Assembly (NCBI GenBank): GCA_016342495.1
Contig: JAEIOG010000023.1
Coordinates: 1-58,841, forward strand
DNA length: 58,841 bases
From: Phycisphaerae bacterium
GTDB taxonomy: Bacteria > Planctomycetota > Phycisphaerae > Sedimentisphaerales > SM23-30
Direction of reading: 5' to 3'
Of this stretch, positions 1 through 8,052 are shown piece after piece. The notes below the pieces were generated by a model. The model did no database searches. It was not told where the DNA came from and saw nothing but the letters and a program-made list of their open reading frames with translations. Each line of letters begins with the position of its first letter. Position 1 is the first letter of the stretch. A program made the position numbers and the translations under genes.

Positions 1-71
1 TCAAATAACAGTTATCTTCATATGGAGATGTATCGGCAATATTGACCCAAACCTTTAATTATGACTAAGCA

Positions 72-1709
72 CTAGTGCCCGGCCATCATTGCGGCGATAT
101 CTGCCTCTACCTGGCCGGTTGGCTTGATATCGAAGTTCTCTACCAGCACCTTAGCGACATTCGCTGACAGGAATGCTGGCAGTGTAGGGCCTAAGCGAAT
201 CCCTTTGACACCCAAAAACAGTAAAGCCAGTAATACCGCGACGGCTTTCTGCTCATACCAGCCGATATCATAAGAAATTGGCAGGTCATTGATATCATCA
301 AGGCCAAATACCTCTTTGAGTTTCAGGGCTATGACAGCTAATGAATAAGAATCATTGCACTGACCGGCATCCAGAACCCGGGGGATCCCGCCGATATCGC
401 CCAATTGAAGTTTATTATAGCGATACTTGGCACAGCCGGCCGTTAAGATAATAGTATCATCGGGCAAACCATTAGCTACATCGGTGAAATATTGCCTATC
501 ACTGTGGCGACCATCACAGCCGGCCATTACGACAAATCTTTTGACCGCACCGCTCTTGACGGCATCGACAACTTTGTCAGCTAAGGCCATCACCTGATTG
601 TGAGCGAAGCCGCCAACGATTTCGCCGGTTTCGATTTCAACTGGTGCCGGGCAGGTTTTAGCTTGTGCAATAACAGCAGAGAAATCTTTCTTGCCATTTT
701 CCGGTGCATCGGCGATATGTTTGACACCGGGATAGCCAGCCACGCCAGTTGTATACATGCGATCTTTATAAGCATCCTTAACCGGAACGATACAGTTTGT
801 GGTCATCAGGATCGGGCCGTTAAAGCTGGTGAACTCTTCGTTTTGTTTCCACCAGGCATTGCCATAGTTGCCGACAAAGTGATCATATTTCTTAAATGCC
901 GGGTAATAATTAGCTGGCAGCATTTCGCTATGGGTATAGACATCCACGCCGGTGCCTGCGGTCTGTTCCAGCAGCTCTGCCATGTCACGCAGATCATGGC
1001 CGGAGATCAAAATACCAGGATTAGCCCTTACTCCGAGATTAACGGTCGACAATTCTGGATGACCATAGCTGGTTGTGTTGGCTTCATCCAGCAAAGCCAT
1101 GGTTTTAACGGCAAATTCTCCGGTTTCCAACACCAATGCGGTAAATTCATCAGCGCCGAGATCTTTTGTGGTGGCAGCTAAGGCCTTGACATAGAAGGCA
1201 TAAATCTCCGGATTGGTATAACCCAGCACGGAAGCGTGGTCGGCATAGGCAGCGATGCCTTTGAGACCATAAATGATCAGCGAAATCAGCGAACGGAGGT
1301 CTTCATTGGCATTATAGTTCATTACCCCGACCTTAGCGGCCTGAGCATCATAGTCGGCGCTGCCAGCTGGGCTCCAGGTGAAGCATTCAGGCGGGCAACA
1401 GCTGCTGCAACAACTGCCTTGAGCTTTGATTGCGTCCCGAATCGCCAAACCTTCGGTGACAAAGGCAGCTATATCATCTTGCTTAAAGTTTGCATTGGTA
1501 ATTGTAGCGAAAAGAGCCTTGGAAATGAACTCGCCATGGGCCTGAGTGAAAGTCTCAGGAGCTTTTTCTGCGGCAACCGCTATCCCCTGACAGACATTAA
1601 CCAGCAAATCCTGCATATTAGATGTAACATCATCTTTACCGCAGGCACCTCTGACACTACAACCGACATTTTTGGCCGCTTCCTGACATTGATAACAAAA
1701 CATTGACAT
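72..1709 (-). CDS. hcp: Hydroxylamine reductase / hybrid cluster protein
   Basis: Hybrid cluster protein, a cytoplasmic Fe-S enzyme known to reduce hydroxylamine and, in vivo, NO. The N-terminus shows a Cx2Cx8Cx5C cysteine set (residues 5-23), the spacing of the [4Fe-4S] form found in strict anaerobes rather than the Cx2Cx11Cx6C form of enterobacteria. Later Cys-rich strings such as GCDGRHSD and TAGCAKYRY match the hybrid-cluster domain. At 545 residues the length is normal. I chose the ATG at 1709 because an AAAGGA ribosome site sits about 6 bases upstream. An upstream in-frame ATG at 1736 would run back into the preceding gene. It is the last gene of an operon with a 4Fe-4S protein and an Rrf2 regulator, 13 bases after the former. 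Family assignment is very secure; the exact substrate in this organism is inferred. Confidence 0.96.
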   Translation of the reverse strand: MSMFCYQCQEAAKNVGCSVRGACGKDDVTSNMQDLLVNVCQGIAVAAEKAPETFTQAHGEFISKALFATITNANFKQDDIAAFVTEGLAIRDAIKAQGSCCSSCCPPECFTWSPAGSADYDAQAAKVGVMNYNANEDLRSLISLIIYGLKGIAAYADHASVLGYTNPEIYAFYVKALAATTKDLGADEFTALVLETGEFAVKTMALLDEANTTSYGHPELSTVNLGVRANPGILISGHDLRDMAELLEQTAGTGVDVYTHSEMLPANYYPAFKKYDHFVGNYGNAWWKQNEEFTSFNGPILMTTNCIVPVKDAYKDRMYTTGVAGYPGVKHIADAPENGKKDFSAVIAQAKTCPAPVEIETGEIVGGFAHNQVMALADKVVDAVKSGAVKRFVVMAGCDGRHSDRQYFTDVANGLPDDTIILTAGCAKYRYNKLQLGDIGGIPRVLDAGQCNDSYSLAVIALKLKEVFGLDDINDLPISYDIGWYEQKAVAVLLALLFLGVKGIRLGPTLPAFLSANVAKVLVENFDIKPTGQVEADIAAMMAGH

Positions 1710-1722
1710 GATTGTTCCTTTC

Positions 1723-2562
1723 TTAGAGAGTTTCACCTTTTAGGGATATGATAAATTCCTTAACTGGAATGTTTTTTCCGGATTGAGCCAGCGCTTTCTG
1801 CAGCACGGCATTGGTTCCGCCACAGCATGGCACTTCCATGCGAACAGTTGTGATGGATTTTATATTATTGTTAGAGAGAATCGCTGTTAGTTTTTCGACA
1901 TAGCTGTTCAGATCGGCATCCAGCTTGGGACAAAAGATCACTACAACCTTATCCTTTAACAGTTTGCGATGAAAATCACCCATGGCAAAAGGTACACAGT
2001 CTGCTGCCACCAGCAAATCCGCATCAGCAAAATAAGGAGCTGACGGATTGACTAATGTAAGCTGTACCGGCCATTGCTTTAATTGCGAAGGTGTTATGGT
2101 ATTGTCGATACTGTCATCAATCTGAGATGGATCAGAGAAATTATTGATCATCATACTACCGGGACAGCCGCCCGAACAGCTGCCAGCTGGTTTATCCTTC
2201 GGTTTACGAAACTGGGGGATGGCAATACCTTTGGCCTTTAAGACATCAATCGCCTGAGCGAGGTATTCACCCTGATTATGATCATCAAGATGTTTCAGGT
2301 GAGCCAGAATTGTAGCTGGCCCGGCTTTAATAATATTTTCCATCACCACTACTTCATTATAGGCAACTGCTTCCTTTTGGACCACTTTCATCGCCCCGGT
2401 CGGGCAATGGCCAATGCAAGCCCCTAAACCATCGCAAGCCAGGTCGCTTACCACTCGAGCTTTGCCATCGATAACCTGCAAGGCCCCTTCAGGACAATTC
2501 GGAATGCAATTGCCACAGCCATCGCAAAGTTCTTCATTGATTTCGATTATTTTCCTTAGCAT
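1723..2562 (-). CDS. 4Fe-4S ferredoxin-domain protein linked to hcp
   Basis: Iron-sulfur protein of 279 residues with an N-terminal bacterial-ferredoxin domain (residues ~5-65). The first cluster motif, [12 protein letters not shown], is complete. The second reads [12 protein letters not shown], so one of the four expected Cys is replaced by Leu. A further CSGGCPG motif lies near residue 135, and CCGG near residue 258. Proteins of this type commonly neighbour hcp in anaerobes and probably feed electrons to it; this role is inferred from context. The ATG at 2562 overlaps the stop of the Rrf2 gene (TAATG) and has a GGGG-type ribosome site 8 bases upstream, so translation is probably coupled. 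An earlier in-frame start at 2583 lies inside the upstream gene and is less likely. Confidence 0.88.
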   Translation of the reverse strand: MLRKIIEINEELCDGCGNCIPNCPEGALQVIDGKARVVSDLACDGLGACIGHCPTGAMKVVQKEAVAYNEVVVMENIIKAGPATILAHLKHLDDHNQGEYLAQAIDVLKAKGIAIPQFRKPKDKPAGSCSGGCPGSMMINNFSDPSQIDDSIDNTITPSQLKQWPVQLTLVNPSAPYFADADLLVAADCVPFAMGDFHRKLLKDKVVVIFCPKLDADLNSYVEKLTAILSNNNIKSITTVRMEVPCCGGTNAVLQKALAQSGKNIPVKEFIISLKGETL

Positions 2563-2993
2563 TAAATAAGCCCCTTTGGACAAATATTCTCATCCAATCT
2601 ATCAATTAAAGTTTGAATTGTGATATTGCTTAATTCATCATTAACGATTTTTTCGATTCGCAATAATTCGGTCCGCAAAACACATGTGGGTCGGTTTTGG
2701 CAGACTTTATCTCTGAAAAGACATTCGGCAAATTCAATACCTTCCTGAAAAATTTCGACCAGGTCGAGAAGTTTAACGGTATCTGCTTCGACAATCATTT
2801 TGACCCCGCCGGTAGGTCCAAGTTTGGATTCAACCAGGCCATGATGAACCATCTGCTGGAGTAAACCTCTTAAAAATTGGTGCGGAATGCCCTGCTTTTC
2901 AGAAATTTCCTTGGCTGGAATATATAATTTTTGTCCGGCAAGAGCCATCAAAGCCCGCACTGCGTAGTCTGTATGCTTTGTTAATAATTTCAT
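2562..2993 (-). CDS. Rrf2-family Fe-S transcriptional regulator (NsrR/IscR type)
   Basis: Small winged-helix repressor of 143 residues. The N-terminus (KHTDYAVRALMALAGQ) and the HTH region around residues 25-55 (IPAKEISEKQGIPHQFLRGLL) are typical of Rrf2 proteins. Three cysteines, spaced Cx6Cx5C near residues 90-104, form the expected Fe-S ligand set. In NsrR and IscR this cluster senses NO or Fe-S status. As first gene of an operon ending in hcp, it probably responds to NO or oxidative damage and controls its own operon; this is inferred. A clear AAGGAG ribosome site precedes the ATG. A palindrome overlaps the predicted promoter just upstream. Confidence 0.92.
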   Translation of the reverse strand: MKLLTKHTDYAVRALMALAGQKLYIPAKEISEKQGIPHQFLRGLLQQMVHHGLVESKLGPTGGVKMIVEADTVKLLDLVEIFQEGIEFAECLFRDKVCQNRPTCVLRTELLRIEKIVNDELSNITIQTLIDRLDENICPKGLI

Positions 2994-3023
2994 AATGTCT
3001 CCTTTATTAAATTCACACTGGTA

Positions 3024-3046
3024 TTTGATATTAGTTTAGTATCAAA
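3024..3046. promoter_or_regulatory. Palindromic operator upstream of the rrf2-hcp operon
   Basis: A 23-bp imperfect palindrome with arms TTTGATA and TATCAAA, 18 of 23 positions symmetric. It lies 31-53 bases upstream of the Rrf2 start and covers the predicted -10 box. Size and position fit an Rrf2-family operator; the binding protein is inferred. Confidence 0.55.
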
Positions 3047-3061
3047 TCTAATTAAAATCAA
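3033..3061 (-). promoter_or_regulatory. Predicted sigma-70-type promoter of the rrf2-hcp operon
   Basis: On the minus strand a TTGATT -35 box is followed after 17 bases by a TAAACT -10 box. The start site would fall about 30 bases before the Rrf2 ATG. The -10 box lies inside the palindrome, as expected for autorepression. Confidence 0.4.
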
Positions 3062-3484
3062 TACTAAAATAATGAAAAATGCCAAAAAATATTTTCATAG
3101 CTATTTTTAAGCCAAAAACAAGGGTTATTGCAACAAAGTTATGTGAAAAAATTAACAGGCTACCAGTGATTCAGGTAGTCATATTCCCAAATTGATTAGT
3201 TCTATACCGGCTAACTCATCTTGTAGAAAAAAATATTTTAAAAAATAAATTGTTCTTATTGCCAAAAACCTCTCTAAATGCTTTAATACAGAGCTAACAA
3301 TAAATCGCAGCAATCAAGCCCACCTTAAATACCCCTAGAGTAGCTTACAATATCTCAAAAGGAAAATTAACGAGCTGATTTTGCATACTGATACGATTAG
3401 CACCTAATGCACGAACTTTGCCATCCGACAAATGTCCGCGACATCATCTGCCAACCGTTTTTAACAAAAAAAGGTAAAACGCAA
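3062..3484. other. Intergenic region before the antiporter gene
   Basis: About 420 AT-rich bases. The only structure seen is an imperfect hairpin near 3163-3186 (GGCTACC against GGTAGTC) with no T-run. No convincing promoter or RNA gene was found; the antiporter promoter must lie here but could not be placed. Confidence 0.3.
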
Positions 3485-5155
3485 ATGACCGCAATAATTG
3501 AACCGAACATTCACCATCTCAATATAATTCTCATAATGGGAATCGTAATCTTTGGCGGAATCGCCGGGGCTAAAATTTTCCAAAAACTTCGCATCCCCCA
3601 AGTCATAGGCTATCTGGCAATTGGCCTGCTCATTGGCGAAACGGGGATGAAAATCATCAGTACCGAAACCATCGGAACTTTGAAGCCACTGAACTACCTT
3701 GCCCTGGGTATAATAGGCTTTATGATCGGGGGGGAACTGAAATTTGAGCTTTTCAAAAAATATGGCAAACAGTTCACCCTGATTTTGCTGGCTGAGGGTT
3801 TGGCAGCATTTGTGCTTGTTGGTGGTCTGGTCACCGCCGCCCTGCTGCTATTTAATTTTGATCTTAAAATCGCTATTGCACTGGGACTGGTTTTAGGCGC
3901 TATCGCTTCTGCAACCGATCCGGCCTCGACAATCCAGGTTTTATGGGAATATAAAACCCGGGGAATACTTACTACCGCAGTTACCGCTGTGGTCGCTCTT
4001 GATGATGCATTAGCTTTGACTCTCTATGGTTTGGGAACCAGCATTGCTGGCATTCTAACCGGCAATGGCGATACTGGAATTGCTATGTCATTATTACATG
4101 CAGGATATGAGATGGGCGGGGCAATCGTCTTAGGTGTGGTCGGTGGACTTATCCTGTTTCAGATTCTTAAACGCACAGATGACAATGATGCTGTTTTAAC
4201 CTTTGCCCTGGGAGCAGTATTACTGATCAATGGCTTGGCTGTTGCACTTGATCTGGATATCATACTGGCTTCGATGGCCCTGGGAATGACTCTGGTTAAT
4301 GTCGCACCCAAACGATCAACAAAAGCATTTGAACAGGTTAAAAAATTCTCTCCCCCAATTTATATATTATTTTTCGTTTTAGTCGGAGCCAGTATTAACA
4401 TAAGTAACCTGACCACGGTCACTTGTTGGCTCGTAGGGATATACGTCATAGGCAGAAGCGCCGGTAAGGTTGTAGGATCGTATTTTGGGGCCAAATGGTC
4501 GGGTTCTTGTCCGGCTGTCCGTAAAAACCTGGGGCTTTGTCTTTTTGCCCAGGGAGGTGTTGCGGTAGGTCTGAGTATTCTGGCCAGCCAAAAATTCGAT
4601 GCTGAAATCAGTAAAACCGTTGTTATGGTTGTAGCTACGACTACTTTAATTGTGCAAATTATAGGGCCATTATTTGTCAAAGTGGGTGTCAAAAACGCTG
4701 GTGAAATTGGCCTTAATATTACTGAAGAAGACCTGCTGAAAAGTTATAGCGTCGCCGATGTAATGAATAGCCAGTGTATCACAATTAACCAAAGTCAGCA
4801 TCTAAAAGAAATCCTTAACACTTTTGGTTCAAATGAAAGTATGTACTACCCGGTCATTGACAATGACAATCATCTATCCGGGATAATTACAATTTCCAGG
4901 ATCAAAGAAATGTTCGCACATCACGAGACAACCCCCTGGTTATTAGCCTGTGATATCATGGGCACCCGTGTCGAAACCACTACGCCTAAAACTCCTCTAA
5001 GCGAAGCCATGCATAAGATGAAAAACCTGGGTGATGATTTCATCTGCGTCATACAGAATGACAAACTCATAGGTACCCTGGACTTTAAGCATGTCAACCG
5101 ACATATAACCGCTGAAGTTCTAAAACGCCGCGAAGAAGCCGATAATGCCGCCTGA
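3485..5155 (+). CDS. CPA2-type cation:proton antiporter with C-terminal CBS pair
   Basis: Integral membrane exchanger of the Na+/H+ (Kef/CPA2-like) family. About a dozen hydrophobic segments span residues ~12-410, including an IPQVIGYLAIGLLIGETG string typical of the first conserved region and an ATDPAST motif in the ion-binding part. The C-terminal ~115 residues form a pair of CBS domains (SVADVMNSQCITINQS and ACDIMGTRVETTTPK), which usually bind adenosine nucleotides and gate transport. It should exchange Na+ or K+ for protons across the inner membrane. The ATG at 3485 is preceded by AAGGT; an in-frame ATG at 3407 lacks a ribosome site and would add 26 polar residues. It converges on the next gene with an 18-base gap. 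Confidence 0.88.
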   Translation: MTAIIEPNIHHLNIILIMGIVIFGGIAGAKIFQKLRIPQVIGYLAIGLLIGETGMKIISTETIGTLKPLNYLALGIIGFMIGGELKFELFKKYGKQFTLILLAEGLAAFVLVGGLVTAALLLFNFDLKIAIALGLVLGAIASATDPASTIQVLWEYKTRGILTTAVTAVVALDDALALTLYGLGTSIAGILTGNGDTGIAMSLLHAGYEMGGAIVLGVVGGLILFQILKRTDDNDAVLTFALGAVLLINGLAVALDLDIILASMALGMTLVNVAPKRSTKAFEQVKKFSPPIYILFFVLVGASINISNLTTVTCWLVGIYVIGRSAGKVVGSYFGAKWSGSCPAVRKNLGLCLFAQGGVAVGLSILASQKFDAEISKTVVMVVATTTLIVQIIGPLFVKVGVKNAGEIGLNITEEDLLKSYSVADVMNSQCITINQSQHLKEILNTFGSNESMYYPVIDNDNHLSGIITISRIKEMFAHHETTPWLLACDIMGTRVETTTPKTPLSEAMHKMKNLGDDFICVIQNDKLIGTLDFKHVNRHITAEVLKRREEADNAA

Positions 5156-5173
5156 TATCTGCACTTTAATAAT

Positions 5174-6061
5174 CTATAATTTGAAATAGTCATTATAATT
5201 CAGTTTAATCAGAGCAGCCATTTGACGTGGGGTCAATTTCTGCCCTCTTGCTATAGGCCAAGTCACTTCGTAAAGCATTGGACCTTTATAGCCTGCCTGA
5301 CACATAACCTTGAACCAGCCATGCCAATCATTAATACCCTGACCGGGAAACCAGTGGCGTTCATCTTTTGCATCGTAGTCAGAGATATGAACAGTAACGA
5401 TGCGTTTAGCGGTTTTCTGAGAGAAGGTTATTAAATCTTCCTGGAGCATATGATTAGTGTCCAGACAAATACCTATGCGGTCAGGACAAGTATCTGCGAT
5501 AAGGCCATTGAGTTCATCAGCGGTATTACCCAGACAGGTACGAGGCAGGTCTTCCATCGCAATAATCATACCAGGGTATTCCTTCATTATCTCATTTAGT
5601 TCCAGAATACTTTTGCGACAAGCTTTAAGTCGCCGCACCCTTTCTATAGCAGGGACAGGTTCGAAACTGGGATGAACAATAAGGTATTTACCATCAAGCT
5701 CAGCTAGTCTGCCAAGATAGAACTCGATTTCCTTTAGTGCCCCGAGACGGATAGCTTCATCAAGATTGGAAATGTCAAACATAGGCCCATATGGATAATG
5801 AATGGAGTTCATTTGCATGCCTGCCGATTGCAGAACGACTTTCATTTTATAAAAATCAGCATCGTTATGGATCACATTATGAACGCCGGTAAGCTCAACA
5901 ATTCTTACCCCCGCAGATATAAATTCATCCAGAGCCACCTTATCGGATGCGACTTCCGGGCTAATCGAAAGAGCCAGCGGATTGCTATTTGTTCTGCTAC
6001 AACCAGCAAAGGTCATAAATATTAATAACAAAATAAGATTAAATTTCAGAAAATCTTTCAT
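5174..6061 (-). CDS. Lipoprotein TIM-barrel sugar isomerase/epimerase-like protein
   Basis: Member of the xylose isomerase-like TIM-barrel superfamily (AP endonuclease 2 fold) of 295 residues. Motifs seen include YLIVHPSFEP, MIIAMEDLPRT, IGICLDTNHM and VTVHISDYD, giving the His/Glu/Asp metal ligands expected for sugar epimerases. The N-terminus is a lipoprotein signal ending in a FAGC lipobox, so the protein is probably membrane-anchored outside the cytoplasm, unusual for a family that mostly works inside the cell. The ATG at 6061 fits the AAAGG ribosome site 9 bases upstream; a GTG at 6070 abuts that site and is rejected. It is the last gene of the minus-strand run headed by lacI. The substrate is unknown. 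Confidence 0.8.
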   Translation of the reverse strand: MKDFLKFNLILLLIFMTFAGCSRTNSNPLALSISPEVASDKVALDEFISAGVRIVELTGVHNVIHNDADFYKMKVVLQSAGMQMNSIHYPYGPMFDISNLDEAIRLGALKEIEFYLGRLAELDGKYLIVHPSFEPVPAIERVRRLKACRKSILELNEIMKEYPGMIIAMEDLPRTCLGNTADELNGLIADTCPDRIGICLDTNHMLQEDLITFSQKTAKRIVTVHISDYDAKDERHWFPGQGINDWHGWFKVMCQAGYKGPMLYEVTWPIARGQKLTPRQMAALIKLNYNDYFKL

Positions 6062-6173
6062 TGCTTTCACCCTTTCTATGCGTAAGGATCGATACTTTTA
6101 TCAGATATTATGCATATATATCTTTTAGATGATTCTATACTACATCAAAATCAGAACAGCCAATATTAATCTA

Positions 6174-7967
6174 TTAAAGCGACATTATGTATTCTACCAG
6201 GTCAGTTAACTGATCTTCGGTTAACTGAGAAGTTGCGCCATGAGCATCACCTTGATTATATGTGGTTAGCACATCACTAATTGTGGCGGCACGACCATCA
6301 TAGAGATATGGAGCGGTACGCCAGATTTCCTTGAGTGTTGGAGTATCAAATTTAGTCCCAGCATGTCGACCAGAACCGGTTCCCACATTATGAAGTTTCA
6401 TATCGGTAAGATATGGGCCATTATGACAAACAGCGCAATTGGCTGAACCGTCGTAGATGGCTTTACCACGCAAAGCCGAAGCTGACAGTTGGCCATTTAC
6501 CAATCGCGGAGATGGAACAGGCCTTAGAGCTTTTAGATATTCATCAATTGCGACAGCTTCATCAGCTGGCCGGATCTGGAAATATGCATAAAGCAAACCA
6601 GCGCGAACAGAAGTTTCAGCATTTGGACGACAGCCAGTAATGGTCGTTGGCGGAGTCTGATGACTATAAAGATGAGACTTGGTTTGCTTGGCATTACCGA
6701 AGCCATCATTAAGTTCGTCCCAGTTAAGAGCATCGTTGCGGCCATCGGGATGGCAGCTGGCACATGATAACCATTTCTGGAAACAAATATCGGCATCATT
6801 ATAAAGCAAATATCCACGACGGGCATCAGTCATAGCCGGTTCTGTACCTAAAGAATAGGTCTTAACCTGATCTTTACCTTTTACTGCCAGATCAATAGAG
6901 GAGATATCAGTTGAAAAATAACCAGTAACCCATACTTTGCCATCGGCAATGGCAACACCACGAGGGCCTTTAACTTTGGTGGCGATACGTTGGCGGGCGA
7001 CTTTGGCCATAAAACCTAAATCACGTTCAGGATTAGTTGAAGTTGACAGTTTTTGATGGATCCCCTGGCGGTTAATGATTGAGATTTCATGAGTACCAGC
7101 ATGAGTAATGTAAAGGTTTAATCCATCAGCATCTGTCGTTATATCCCAAGGATTAGCTGCACCAAGATCAACATCATCAAGTAAAATGGTGCCAATTAAA
7201 TTATCAGTTTGAAGGTCAATGATAGACATTGCATTGGTAATAATCCAGCCTCGTTCAATTTGATTGGTAGGCAACTGATATCGTCCCAGCAGATGAGTGA
7301 TATAAGCAAAGTTACCATCAGGACTAATGCATGTGCCACAAACCAGAGTTGAGCCATTTGGCAATGCGATGTTGGTAACGGCTTTGCTAACGGTATTGAT
7401 TAATGAAACCTTGGCAGAAATATAGCTGGCGTTCACAGCTGAGCCATCCGGCAAAAAATTTGCCACAACAAGCTTGGAAGAATCTGGAGTTATTGCCAGG
7501 TCGAAAGGTTCGCGGATAACACTAACAGTTTCGATGGCATTAGCTGATGTATCATAGATACTTATGGTATTGCCGAAACGGTTGGCAATGTATACTTTCT
7601 GACCATCAGGAGAAGCTACAATCGCCGTGGGCGTATGGCCAACGGGATAAGTAGCTGTGATAGTATTTGTAGCAATATTAATTTTACACAGTTTACCATC
7701 AGCAGAAGCTATAGCGACATATAATGTGCTACCATCAGGTGAAAGTGCCAGACCCGAAGGCGAACCCGGAGTAGCAATATTTACAACCTGCTTTGTAGCA
7801 ATGTCAAAAACAGCAACCTGATTTGCGCTTTGTTCGGAAATATAAAGTTTTTGGCCAGCAGAACCAGAAATAATCTGCGTTGGCGAAAGAAAATTATCAG
7901 CGGCATAAGCGGTTGTCGCCAAAGCCATTATTGTTAAAAAATAAATTTTCAAGGTGTTGTTAATCAT
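6174..7967 (-). CDS. Secreted YVTN beta-propeller fused to a diheme cytochrome c peroxidase-like domain
   Basis: Exported protein of 597 residues. After a signal peptide (ends near TTAYAAD, residue 22) comes a YVTN/SMP-30-like beta-propeller (~residues 30-370) with repeated blades such as VAVFDIATKQVVNIATPGSPSGLALSPDG. The C-terminal ~200 residues carry two heme-binding CxxCH motifs, CASCH at 402-406 and CAVCH at 511-515, in a layout like MauG/cytochrome c peroxidase proteins (ANCAVCHNGPYLTD, then DTPTLKEIWRTAPYLYDGR). It probably transfers electrons or oxidises a periplasmic substrate; the substrate is unknown. It lies 85 bases after the HzsA-like gene on the same strand, so two c-type cytochromes may be co-expressed. 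Not predicted to be a classical detoxifying peroxidase, because of the propeller. Confidence 0.85.
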   Translation of the reverse strand: MINNTLKIYFLTIMALATTAYAADNFLSPTQIISGSAGQKLYISEQSANQVAVFDIATKQVVNIATPGSPSGLALSPDGSTLYVAIASADGKLCKINIATNTITATYPVGHTPTAIVASPDGQKVYIANRFGNTISIYDTSANAIETVSVIREPFDLAITPDSSKLVVANFLPDGSAVNASYISAKVSLINTVSKAVTNIALPNGSTLVCGTCISPDGNFAYITHLLGRYQLPTNQIERGWIITNAMSIIDLQTDNLIGTILLDDVDLGAANPWDITTDADGLNLYITHAGTHEISIINRQGIHQKLSTSTNPERDLGFMAKVARQRIATKVKGPRGVAIADGKVWVTGYFSTDISSIDLAVKGKDQVKTYSLGTEPAMTDARRGYLLYNDADICFQKWLSCASCHPDGRNDALNWDELNDGFGNAKQTKSHLYSHQTPPTTITGCRPNAETSVRAGLLYAYFQIRPADEAVAIDEYLKALRPVPSPRLVNGQLSASALRGKAIYDGSANCAVCHNGPYLTDMKLHNVGTGSGRHAGTKFDTPTLKEIWRTAPYLYDGRAATISDVLTTYNQGDAHGATSQLTEDQLTDLVEYIMSL

Positions 7968-8052
7968 GTTTTTTTACCTTCAATTAATATTCACTTATTA
8001 TATATCTTAATTACCCCGTCACTTGCGATTCGGGCTTCTGTTTTAAATAAAA

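Noticed and set aside
600-1181. 193-codon plus-strand open frame opposite hcp
   Set aside because: It lies wholly antisense to a highly conserved gene, and its product resembles no known family; it is a shadow frame.
3163-3186. Terminator in the rrf2/antiporter intergenic region
   Set aside because: The hairpin has a mismatch, a 9-base loop and no T-run on either strand.
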